This document shows, one piece after another, positions 1 to 7,200 of a stretch of DNA of 7,798 nucleotides. The stretch's first letter is position 1. Each line of letters starts with the position of its first letter. Under the pieces are notes generated by a model. The model worked only from the letters and a program-made list of their open reading frames with translations, ran no database searches and was not told the DNA's origin. This DNA comes from Bacteroidales bacterium. Lineage in GTDB: Bacteria; Bacteroidota; Bacteroidia; Bacteroidales; F082. Where the stretch lies: positions 1-7,798 of the forward strand of contig JAOZNY010000142.1 in assembly GCA_029933565.1 (NCBI GenBank), read 5' to 3'. A program made the translations under genes and the position numbers.

Positions 1-2
1 AG

Positions 3-1709
3 ATAATTTATGTGGGAAAGGCAAAAAACCTAAGAAAACGGGTTAGCAGTTATTTTACAAAAACACACCAACAAGGTAAAGTAAGGCTACTGGTAAAGAA
101 AATCAACGATATTAAATTCATAGTAACAGAGTCAGAATACGATGCTTTGCTACTTGAAAATAACCTCATAAAAAAGTATCAGCCCCGCTACAATATTCAA
201 CTTAAAGACGATAAAAGTTTTCCATGGATCTGTATTAAAAAAGAGCATTTTCCACGTATTTTTCCCATTCGGAATATTACCGACAAAAAGTCGGAATACT
301 ATGGCCCTTATGCCTCGGTTAGGATGATGAAAACTTTGCTTGGAATTATCAAAGATCTTTATCCAATACGTACTTGCAGCCTAAACCTCAGCCCTAAAGC
401 AATAGAAAAAAAGAATTACAAAGTCTGTTTGGAATACCACATTGGCAACTGCAAGGCTCCTTGTGTTGGTGAACAGAATGAGGAAGAATACGAAGAAATT
501 ATTGAGCATGCCCGAAAACTGATTAAAGGAAATATCCATGGTTTAATTACTGATTTAAAGCAGTTAATGCAACAGTTTGCTGAGCAAATGGAATTTGAAA
601 AAGCTCAGTCGGTTAAAGAGCAAATAAAAACTCTTGAAAATTATAAAAGCAAATCGACCATTGTAAATCCGAAAATAAATAATGTGGATGTTATTTCTTT
701 GGTTGAGGATGGAAACAGATTTTACGTTAATTATCTGAAGGTTGTTAGCGGAGCCATTGTTCAGGCTCACACCATTGAAATACGTAACAAACTCGACGAA
801 AGTGCCCACGATATTCTGTTGTTTGCAGTAATGGATTTCAGGAAAAGATTTAGTAGCAATTCCAAGGAAGTAATTCTCCCCTTTGCACTCGATGCCAACT
901 TAATTGATTTCGATATAACTGTTCCTCAGCGTGGCGATAAAAAACAACTGCTTGAACTGAGCCTGAGAAATGCAAAACATTTTAAAATGGAGTTGCAAAA
1001 ACAACGCGACCTCGTTGACCCCCATAGGCATAAAAAGCGCATACTTGCTAAAATGAAAGTGGATTTGCGCATGAACAAAGAGCCCAAAGTAATTGAGTGT
1101 TTCGATAATTCAAATTTTCAGGGTGACTATCCGGTAGCGGCTATGGTTCAGTTTGTTGATGCAAAGCCATATAAAAAAGAATACAAACATTATAATATTA
1201 AAACCGTTGAAGGCCCCAACGATTATGCTTCAATGGAGGAGGTGATCCTCAGAAGATATTCGAGACTTCAAAAGGAGGAAAAGCAATTACCTGATCTAAT
1301 AGTTGTTGATGGGGGAAAAGGTCAATTAAGTTCAGCTGTTAGCAGTTTGAAAAGTTTAGATTTATTTGGAAAGATTGCAGTAATTGGCATTGCAAAAAGA
1401 CTTGAAGAGATTTACTACCCCAATGATTCTGTACCACTCTACCTTGATAAAACTGGCGAAACACTAAAAGTAATACAGCATTTACGCGATGAAGCTCACC
1501 GCTTTGGAATAACTCATCACCGCTCAAAGCGCGATAAAGGAACCATAAAAACAGAACTTACAAATATTGAAAATATTGGGAATAGCACAGCACAAAAATT
1601 ACTACGCAAATTCAAATCAGTTAAAAAAATAAAACTGGCAAGCCACGATGAACTTGCCAGCATAATTGGAAAATCGAAAGCTCAAGTGGTTTTCAAGCAT
1701 TTTCATTAG
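3..1709 (+). CDS. uvrC: UvrABC system protein C, excision endonuclease (5'-truncated by window edge)
   Basis: UvrC makes the 3' and 5' incisions around a lesion in UvrABC nucleotide excision repair. The frame is open from base 3, and codons before the GTG at 12 already encode the family motif (I-I-Y-V-G-K-A-K-N-L), so that GTG is internal and a few tens of residues are missing. Numbering from the GTG: the rest of the GIY-YIG nuclease domain covers about 1-75, with the basic GKAKNLRKRV segment and the conserved Glu in LLLENNLIKKYQPRYN. Cysteines 122, 139, 147 and 151 match the spacing of the reported UvrC 4Fe-4S ligands. The UvrB-binding UVR helix pair is at about 176-212. The RNase H-like 5' nuclease domain is at about 355-500, with D365 (ECFDNSN), D404, D433 (VVDGGKGQL) and H496 (RDEAHRFGI). 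A helix-hairpin-helix region covers about 517-565. All expected catalytic residues are present, so it looks functional. It converges on the tonB-like gene with a 21-nt gap. Confidence 0.97.
   Translation: MIYVGKAKNLRKRVSSYFTKTHQQGKVRLLVKKINDIKFIVTESEYDALLLENNLIKKYQPRYNIQLKDDKSFPWICIKKEHFPRIFPIRNITDKKSEYYGPYASVRMMKTLLGIIKDLYPIRTCSLNLSPKAIEKKNYKVCLEYHIGNCKAPCVGEQNEEEYEEIIEHARKLIKGNIHGLITDLKQLMQQFAEQMEFEKAQSVKEQIKTLENYKSKSTIVNPKINNVDVISLVEDGNRFYVNYLKVVSGAIVQAHTIEIRNKLDESAHDILLFAVMDFRKRFSSNSKEVILPFALDANLIDFDITVPQRGDKKQLLELSLRNAKHFKMELQKQRDLVDPHRHKKRILAKMKVDLRMNKEPKVIECFDNSNFQGDYPVAAMVQFVDAKPYKKEYKHYNIKTVEGPNDYASMEEVILRRYSRLQKEEKQLPDLIVVDGGKGQLSSAVSSLKSLDLFGKIAVIGIAKRLEEIYYPNDSVPLYLDKTGETLKVIQHLRDEAHRFGITHHRSKRDKGTIKTELTNIENIGNSTAQKLLRKFKSVKKIKLASHDELASIIGKSKAQVVFKHFH
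1623..1660 (-). terminator. Rho-independent terminator for the second tonB-like gene, inside uvrC
   Basis: Read on the - strand, a perfect 8-bp stem (CTGGCAAG at 1660-1653, CTTGCCAG at 1642-1635) with a 10-nt loop is followed directly by TTTTATTTTTTT (1634-1623). This is a textbook intrinsic terminator form. It starts about 70 nt past the stop of the tonB-like gene at 1731. It overlaps the last 30 or so codons of uvrC on the opposite strand, where the U-tract corresponds to the Lys-Lys-Ile-Lys codons before the helix-hairpin-helix end. On the + strand the hairpin has no T-tract after it, so it should act on - strand transcripts only. Confidence 0.7.
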
Positions 1710-1730
1710 ATAATTTTGCCATCTAAAACA

Positions 1731-2408
1731 CTAATTCAGAGTAAACTTGATAGGTACTGTAAAAGATACTCTTACTGCTCTTCCCCTTTGCCTCCCTGGT
1801 TCCCACAAAGGCATATTCCTAATAACCCTAACAGCCTCTTCATCGCAGCCTCCTCCAATGCCCCTTAGCACAATTACATTTGAGATGCTACCATCCGGTT
1901 CAACAACAAAGTTCAAAAAAACACGACCACTTATTCCTCTTTCCATAGCTGGTAAAGGATACTTCACATTGTTTTTGAAATAACTATAAAGTCCACTTAA
2001 GCCACCAGGAAACTCAGGCTTATGTTCAACACTAATAAATATTGAATCACTATCAATTTCCGGTTCATCCGGTAAATCAAAACCAGTCCATGTTTCCATG
2101 GGGTCATCTTCTTCAGTAGAAAAATCAATTTCAAGACTGCTATCAATTTCAGTATTCTCAACCACATTAATCACAATTGGTCTAGATTTAACTTTTGGAG
2201 GTGGTGGTGGTTCTTTGTGAATAGTTAACATACTAAATTCTTCAATCTCATCAAAATTTCTGTTAAAGATTTCAGGAATAACATCCTTCTCGTAAGTTCG
2301 ATATTCGAATGCTACAATTACAAACAAAAGGGCAATTATTGCCCCAATTTGGAAGAAGATCTTTCGTTTGTTTTCAAGGTTTGCTCTGGCATTTTTTAAT
2401 ACTCTCAT
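1731..2408 (-). CDS. TonB-like energy transducer, second paralogue
   Basis: This 225-residue protein belongs to the TonB C-terminal family, whose members are anchored in the inner membrane, cross the periplasm and energise outer-membrane partners. Seen: a basic N-terminus (1-16), one membrane helix at about 18-35 (FFQIGAIIALLFVIVAF), a short five-proline stretch at 67-71, an acidic linker at about 84-128, and a TonB C-terminal domain at about 131-225 with EFPGG, YPLPAMERGISGRVF, EPDGSISNV and RGIGGGCDEEA. I chose ATG at 2408 because MRVLKNARANLENKRKIFF aligns with the start of the upstream paralogue. A longer frame back to a TTG at 2561 would add 51 residues with no family match and would begin inside the previous gene's terminator hairpin. 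It follows that terminator, so it probably has its own promoter. The receptor or system it serves cannot be told from sequence. Confidence 0.9.
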   Translation of the reverse strand: MRVLKNARANLENKRKIFFQIGAIIALLFVIVAFEYRTYEKDVIPEIFNRNFDEIEEFSMLTIHKEPPPPPKVKSRPIVINVVENTEIDSSLEIDFSTEEDDPMETWTGFDLPDEPEIDSDSIFISVEHKPEFPGGLSGLYSYFKNNVKYPLPAMERGISGRVFLNFVVEPDGSISNVIVLRGIGGGCDEEAVRVIRNMPLWEPGRQRGRAVRVSFTVPIKFTLN

Positions 2409-2435
2409 AACAAATGGTTTTAAAAATTTAACAAT

Positions 2436-2453
2436 AAAGTGCTTATGCACTTT
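2436..2453 (-). promoter_or_regulatory. Perfect inverted repeat in the leader of the second tonB-like gene
   Basis: AAAGTGC and GCACTTT form a perfect 7-bp stem around a 4-nt loop (TTAT on +, ATAA on -). It lies 27-45 nt upstream of the ATG at 2408, so it could be an operator or a small 5'-leader hairpin in the mRNA. There is no poly-T run straight after it on the - strand, so it is not a normal terminator for that direction. Its function is unknown; the symmetry is the only evidence. Confidence 0.4.
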
Positions 2454-2540
2454 TAATTCAGATTTTCTGAAAAAGTAAATTTTAAACCATTCGTTAATAT
2501 TAATTAGAACAGTTTGAAAAAACCAATAACTATGCCATAA

Positions 2541-2572
2541 AAAGGGAAAGCCGCCTTGCAATGCAAGACGGC
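2541..2572 (-). terminator. Rho-independent terminator after the gcvH-vanZ-tonB run
   Basis: On the - strand, GCCGTCTTGCA (2572-2562) pairs with TGCAAGGCGGC (2560-2550) across a single central base, with one G-U wobble. A few central pairs must open to make the loop. The strong GC-rich stem is followed by TTTCCCTTTTT (2549-2539). It lies 45 nt past the stop of the tonB-like gene at 2618 and separates that gene from the next one. Confidence 0.8.
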
Positions 2573-2595
2573 TTCATATATTCAATTTTTAAGGT

Positions 2596-2613
2596 TTTTA
2601 CTTTAAAGTAAAA
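2596..2613. repeat. 18-bp perfect palindrome just after the first tonB-like gene
   Basis: TTTTACTTTAAAGTAAAA reads the same on both strands and starts 4 nt past the stop codon at 2618. It is AT-only apart from one C and one G. It may be a protein-binding site, part of the 3' end fold together with the terminator downstream, or chance in AT-rich spacer DNA. Confidence 0.45.
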
Positions 2614-2617
2614 CGAA

Positions 2618-3292
2618 TTACTGTAAAGTAAACTTGATAGGTAGATTGTAAGATACCCTAACGGCTTTTCCTCTTTGCTTACCAGGTTTCCATGAAGGCA
2701 TTCCCTTCACAACCCTCATGGCTTCTTCGTCACAGCCACCGCCAATTCCGCGGAGTACTTTAACATTTGAAATGCTACCATTTGGTTCAACAACAAAGTT
2801 CACAAAAACACGTCCCTGGATTCCACTTTCCTTAGCAAGTGGTGGGTATTTAATACTGCTTCCAAGGTATTTATATAGTTCGCCAACTCCTCCCGGAAAT
2901 TCCGGCATGGACTCAACAACTGTAAAAATTTCAGCTTCAACAATTTCCTCTTCTTCTTCAACAGGAATATACTCTTCAACTTCAGTATCATCATCGGCCT
3001 CCACATCAATCTCAATTTCATCTTCTACTTCTACATCATCCTCAACAATTTTAATTTGAGTAACCTGTTTTGGTGGTGGTGGCGGCGGTGGTGGTGGTTT
3101 GTGCTCTGTAATCGGAATAATTTCCTCCGGAGTATCATCAACCACCCTTTGTGTAAGATCAATTGTTAATTTGTCGTAAGTTTTATACTCAAACGCAGCA
3201 AAAACAATTAATAATGCAATAATAAGTCCAACCTCAAAGAAATATGTTTTCTTCAGTTCAAGGTCGGCCTTTTTGTGTTTTTTTGGTTCCAT
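2618..3292 (-). CDS. TonB-like energy transducer, first paralogue
   Basis: This 224-residue TonB-family protein has a lysine-rich cytoplasmic N-terminus (1-15), one membrane helix at about 17-35 (YFFEVGLIIALLIVFAAF), nine consecutive prolines at 66-74, a very acidic Glu/Asp-rich linker at about 83-122, and a TonB C-terminal domain at about 130-224 (MPEFPGG, YPPLAKESGIQGRVFVNF, RGIGGGCDEEA, WKPGKQRGK, PIKFTL). The layout predicts an inner-membrane anchor with a long periplasmic reach. By hand count its last 68 residues are about 76% identical to those of the next gene, so the two are local duplicates. Start: ATG at 3292, with the membrane helix at the expected distance. It follows the VanZ-like gene by 44 nt and ends at the hairpin at 2541-2572, so it is probably the last gene of the gcvH-vanZ-tonB transcript. 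The specific receptor is unknown; serving the T9SS is only a guess from position. Confidence 0.93.
   Translation of the reverse strand: MEPKKHKKADLELKKTYFFEVGLIIALLIVFAAFEYKTYDKLTIDLTQRVVDDTPEEIIPITEHKPPPPPPPPPKQVTQIKIVEDDVEVEDEIEIDVEADDDTEVEEYIPVEEEEEIVEAEIFTVVESMPEFPGGVGELYKYLGSSIKYPPLAKESGIQGRVFVNFVVEPNGSISNVKVLRGIGGGCDEEAMRVVKGMPSWKPGKQRGKAVRVSYNLPIKFTLQ
3071..3097 (-). repeat. Trinucleotide repeat encoding nine prolines
   Basis: Nine consecutive CCA/CCG codons (read on -) encode the polyproline segment of the first tonB-like gene, just outside the membrane helix. The paralogue has only five prolines at the matching place. The run is not a pure microsatellite, since two codons are CCG, but it could change length by slippage without a frameshift. 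Confidence 0.75.
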
Positions 3293-3336
3293 GATTAAAT
3301 AATTATATTTAATTAATCCGCGGCTAAAGTAATCAA

Positions 3337-3741
3337 TTAATTTTTAATGACTTTATTGTGGACTGTTTTTTTTCTAAAAAGCAAATAAAATGCCAAAAAT
3401 CCCATAAATGCTCCAATTACATCGGCAATAAAATCAAATAAGTTTCCATCGCGCCCTACAAATACATAGTATTGCAATACTTCGGTGAGTAGACCATAAA
3501 CGATTCCTAAGCCAATGGCAACAGAAGCAAAAACAAAACGCCTATTACCGCTAAAATATTGCTCCCTAATGGCAAATAGAATCAAAAAACTTTGACCACC
3601 AAACAAGATAAAATGAACAATCTTATCAGGTGAAGCCCAATCCAAAAAAGTAATTGATATTGGAATATAATTACCGGGAACAGCTGTTAAAACAAATACT
3701 AATATTGCCCAAACAATTGCCGGGCAGAATTTTTTTAGCAC
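3337..3741 (-). CDS. VanZ-like integral membrane protein
   Basis: This is a 134-residue protein with four hydrophobic segments at about 8-24, 42-58, 70-92 and 104-123. Family marks are the PDKIVHF motif after helix 1 (residues 38-44), the TEVLQYYVFVGRDGN motif (E87, Q90, R97) and the D103/D107/G110 pattern of the last helix. The VanZ-like family is named after VanZ of teicoplanin resistance, but most members are small membrane proteins of unknown role, and nothing here indicates glycopeptide resistance. The start is a GTG at 3741, only 5 nt after the gcvH stop, which suggests translational coupling. The protein beginning (LKKFCPAIVWAIL) is as expected for the family, and no ATG is better placed. 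A 44-nt gap separates it from the tonB-like gene. Confidence 0.87.
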   Translation of the reverse strand: MLKKFCPAIVWAILVFVLTAVPGNYIPISITFLDWASPDKIVHFILFGGQSFLILFAIREQYFSGNRRFVFASVAIGLGIVYGLLTEVLQYYVFVGRDGNLFDFIADVIGAFMGFLAFYLLFRKKTVHNKVIKN

Positions 3742-3746
3742 AAAAA

Positions 3747-4121
3747 CTAAATTAATTCTTTATATGCATCAGCACTTAATAGATTTTCAACCTGCGAAGA
3801 GTCTGACATTTTAATTTTAATTATCCAGCCTTTGCCATAAGGATCTTTATTAATTGCTTCAGGCTCATCTTCCAGACTTTCGTTGAACTCGGTAACAGTT
3901 CCACCAATAGGCATAAACATGTCGGAAACAGTTTTTACTGCTTCTATTGTACCAAATACTTCTTCAGAGTCAAGGTCTTCGTCAATAGTTTCTACTTCTA
4001 CAAAAACAATGTCGCCAAGTTCTTTTTGAGCAAAGTCGGTAATGCCAATAGTGGCAATATCTCCATTAATCTTTACCCATTCGTGTTCTTTTGTGAAAAA
4101 TAAATTATCAGGAATATTCAT
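3747..4121 (-). CDS. gcvH: Glycine cleavage system H protein
   Basis: GcvH carries the aminomethyl group of glycine on a lipoyl arm between the P, T and L proteins of the glycine cleavage system; it is a cytoplasmic, biotinyl/lipoyl-type beta fold. The 124-residue product is the usual family length. Seen: MNIPDNLFFTKEHEWVK at the N-terminus, GITDFAQKELGDIVFVE at 26-42, the lipoylation site in GTIEAVKTVSD with K63 as the modified lysine, and DPYGKGWIIKIK at 93-104. I use the ATG at 4121. The frame can be opened 9 codons further to a TTG at 4148, but those residues are outside the family and ATG fits the conserved start; a purine-rich AAAAGAA lies just before it. No gcvP, gcvT or lpd is in the window. 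It lies 158 nt after sprA and 5 nt before the VanZ-like gene. Confidence 0.96.
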   Translation of the reverse strand: MNIPDNLFFTKEHEWVKINGDIATIGITDFAQKELGDIVFVEVETIDEDLDSEEVFGTIEAVKTVSDMFMPIGGTVTEFNESLEDEPEAINKDPYGKGWIIKIKMSDSSQVENLLSADAYKELI

Positions 4122-4240
4122 TTCTTTTAAGTTTAAATATTTTGTCAAAATTATTCATTTTTTTTATCAGATAGTGCTAATTAAGTATTTTATATTTATT
4201 TCAAATAAAAACTGATTGATTTTGGGGGATTTGGTAAATT

Positions 4241-4278
4241 AACTTAGGCACTTTTAACTCTAGACACTTTAAGTACTT
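4241..4278. repeat. Degenerate tandem repeat between sprA and gcvH
   Basis: On the + strand, AACTTAGGCACTTT (4241-4254) and AACTCTAGACACTTT (4256-4270) are near-identical units, followed by a shorter relic AAGTACTT (4271-4278). The block starts 1 nt past the sprA stop codon and lies within the 158-nt spacer before gcvH. No strong hairpin plus T-tract terminator is visible for sprA there, and I found no confident promoter for gcvH. The function of the repeat is unknown. Confidence 0.55.
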
Positions 4279-4279
4279 C

Positions 4280-7200
4280 TTATTGAGCAAGGTTAAACCT
4301 CAGTGTAAACCCTCCATTTGTCATTGCATTTGGGAACTGAGAGGATACATAAGGATTATTGCTTGTCCAGTTGTAATATGCCCTAAACTGCAGGCTCTGA
4401 CTAAGCATATAATCGGCCGAGAAATTAAGAGTGTATTGCATTGAACCAGCCGAAACCTGATTATTGTCTTCGTCAATACGGCGCAATGTTGTTTTGTTGT
4501 CACGAATACCAAAATCCAATTTAAGGTTAAGGTCGCTATTGAAACTTTTATTTTTGGCTTTCCCGCTTAACGAACCCACTGAAAACTTTAATCCCTTCCA
4601 CCTATAACCAACACCAACAACTAATTCATTACCTACTATTTCTGTCATTTGATTATTCACGAAACTCATTGAAAGGTTACGCGATTTTTTATACTCAACC
4701 CGGGCATTAAAACTGTTCAGCATTGTAAAATCAACCCCAATAAGAGGATTATACTGTTCAATAATCGAAACTACATTAACATCATATTCAGTTACGTAAT
4801 TCGGGCTATTCTCATAAGTAATCGATGGGTCATCAGCATCGTATATCACATTTGTTTGCCACGAACTTATACTAAGCATCGACCTATAACCATGATTAAT
4901 ATTAAAACTCCTAAACAGTCGTGCTATGGCACCAATACGTGTAAGACCTGTAAAACTCAAACGCCAGTTTGGAATTGGAAAACTTGGAAAAGGAGTAGAA
5001 ACCTTTATCGCATCGCTGCTCTGTCCGGTATAAGCCGAAAGAAATGAATAATAAAGCACCTCCTGTGAATTTGAGCCATAGCCTCTGGGAAAATCCATCT
5101 TGGCAATTGAATCGTAAACATAAACCTGATCCTCCATCCAGTTTGGATTTTCATGGGCAAGTCTGTCGGCTATCACAAAACGGTTATTCTTAAACTGTTC
5201 AAATACCGGTGAAATATCATCACCATCTGCTTCTTCAAAGGATGTTTTAATAATTGAATACGACATACTGAAGTTACCAGAAGACATTGGTGTATATTCT
5301 TCAAAAATGGGGTCTTCAGGCGTATTTGAATTTCTATAATAAGCTTGGAAAGAACTTGCATAAACCCTATCGGCATCAAAATCAACTTTAAACAACTTAA
5401 GGAAATCGGTATTTATTTTATACGATAGTTGCTCGGTATGCTTTAGCATATAGGCATTGTTTAAAACGGAGTCTGTTGTTATCCATCCATTATTAGCAGC
5501 CTCGATATGAAAATCAGTTACCTGTTCTCCAAAAACAAATCCCCAGCCCGGAGCAGAAGCGTCGATGTTCATTCCTAAAATATTAGGCTGCGGAATAAAA
5601 CCAGGCAACAATGTACCGTTGTTCTCACTGTAGGTTACGGAGAATTTCTTTACTGCCATCAATACTTTTAATGCTCCCTCACCTAGTATTTTACCATAGT
5701 TTACCTTAGGCTTTTGATTAGTGGTGTCGTCGGGATTATCCTCAGGCTGATCATTTCCACCCCTGGTAGCAGAGGAGGGTCGCTGCCTGGTACTTGTTGA
5801 TCTATTTATCTCCTTTAGAAAACCAACTTTATTATACAATTTATCGAAATCAGCACTTCCGTTCAACTGTTTCTGATTTGAATTTTCGACAGTATTACCA
5901 AACCTGTCCTGTACTGATACCGGCGAAGCACTCCAGGCATAAAGCCCCTGATAATTCACAGCAAGTTTAAGCCAATCGGTTACCGGAAACTTTTTAAGTG
6001 GCAAATTATAGGTAACTTTAAACATTTGGTCATATCTGTTCATGGTACCCATACTAAATATCTCACGCCAGATTTCTTCTTTATACAATGTCCACTCTTC
6101 AGTTTCCTTATCGGGATAAATTGTAGGCTCATCGATATATGCTTTAGCACCTGCACTATACTCAATAGTTAGGGAGCGTGAAAAATCATATTTAAAATCG
6201 TAATTACGGTTCCAATTCCAAACACGGTTATAGCGCGGATAAGTAATTATATCACCAAAACTCTTATCCCTGTCAAGTCGCTGTGTTATGTCACGATTCA
6301 TATCGAACCTAACTGAAAGTACTTTCGGCAGGGCATACACATTAAAATCCTTTATCAATTTTAGCCAATCTGAATTAAAAACTTTCATTTTACTGAATGG
6401 CTTATAGTTTTTTGGACGATTATTATAATTATATCCCAGTCCGCCACGATAAACTTTCTGGTCGTCGTATTCAATATCTATATTCCTTTGTTCATTATGA
6501 GAGTAAGCAAAGGAGGCGTCAAAATTTTCTACATCATAAACTCTGGGCTTATTTTTACTGTTTTTCCTTTCCTTTCTCACATTCATCAAGTTGAAATTGG
6601 TCCGCTTAGTAATATCATTCATTACATCACTTACTGAATCCCTATTACTCTTGTTTGTATAGGTATCCAAATCATCTTTTAACTTAATGTCGGGGTCTAA
6701 AGGATTATATTTTGGAGTTATTCTGGAGACTCCATGATCAAAGTGCATTGGCATCTTAACACCAGCATTTTTACCAAAAAACTTACCCAAGTCAAGGTCT
6801 GTTGAAACCATATAATTTGTAACACTTTCCTGTGGGATTTCTGAAAGTTTACTTTCAATACTTCCAAAACCTGCCGACATATGTGAGGCCGTAAATGAAA
6901 CTCTTCCCAAATCGGCCAGGCTAGCTTCAACTCGTCCAGTGGCTGCCCAACCGGGCTTTTTATTGAAATCGGTTAGCCTAAGTTCGTCAACCCAAATAAT
7001 TGCACTTTTTTCATCACCGTCATCGGTTGAATTAATTCCTAATCGTTTAGGGTTTCTTACACCTATTAAAATTCCATTCACATCGCTAATGCTAGGGCTA
7101 CCAACTACAGTTACCTTAGCTGCATCCACAAATTCTGAATAAGGTTTGTTAAGCCTAATATCAGAATTAGGATCGCGCATAGCAATATTTCTATTATGCT

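Noticed and set aside
12..20. GTG at 12 as the true uvrC start
   Set aside because: Codons before it continue the conserved GIY-YIG domain (I-I-Y), and the catalytic domain would be cut. The real start is left of the window.
2409..2540. Bacteroidota-type promoter (TTG, about 20 nt, TAnnTTTG) for the second tonB-like gene
   Set aside because: TACTTTTT (2477-2470 on -) resembles the -7 box but has no TTG at the right distance. A TTG near 2526 has only a poor -7 match (TAATTAAT). A promoter is expected here but I cannot place it.
2718..3059. 113-codon + strand frame very rich in serine, opposite the first tonB-like gene
   Set aside because: It is the antisense shadow of the acidic linker: GAA/GAT codons read backwards give TTC/ATC, and in the shifted frame they give serine codons. 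It has no family match and lies wholly within a well-supported gene.
3337..3741. Possible glycopeptide resistance gene (VanZ)
   Set aside because: Only the broad VanZ-like membrane family is supported. No vanA, vanH, vanX or vanS/R genes are nearby, and this family is widespread in Bacteroidota without any resistance role.
4122..4279. Promoter for gcvH or terminator for sprA in the spacer
   Set aside because: TTTATTTG on the - strand is close to a -7 box but lacks a TTG upstream, and no stem followed by a T-tract is seen. Read-through from sprA into gcvH remains possible.
4856..5047. Short + strand frame with several Cys/Thr residues inside sprA
   Set aside because: It lies antisense to conserved SprA barrel sequence, has no start-site support and no recognisable motif; it is a shadow frame.
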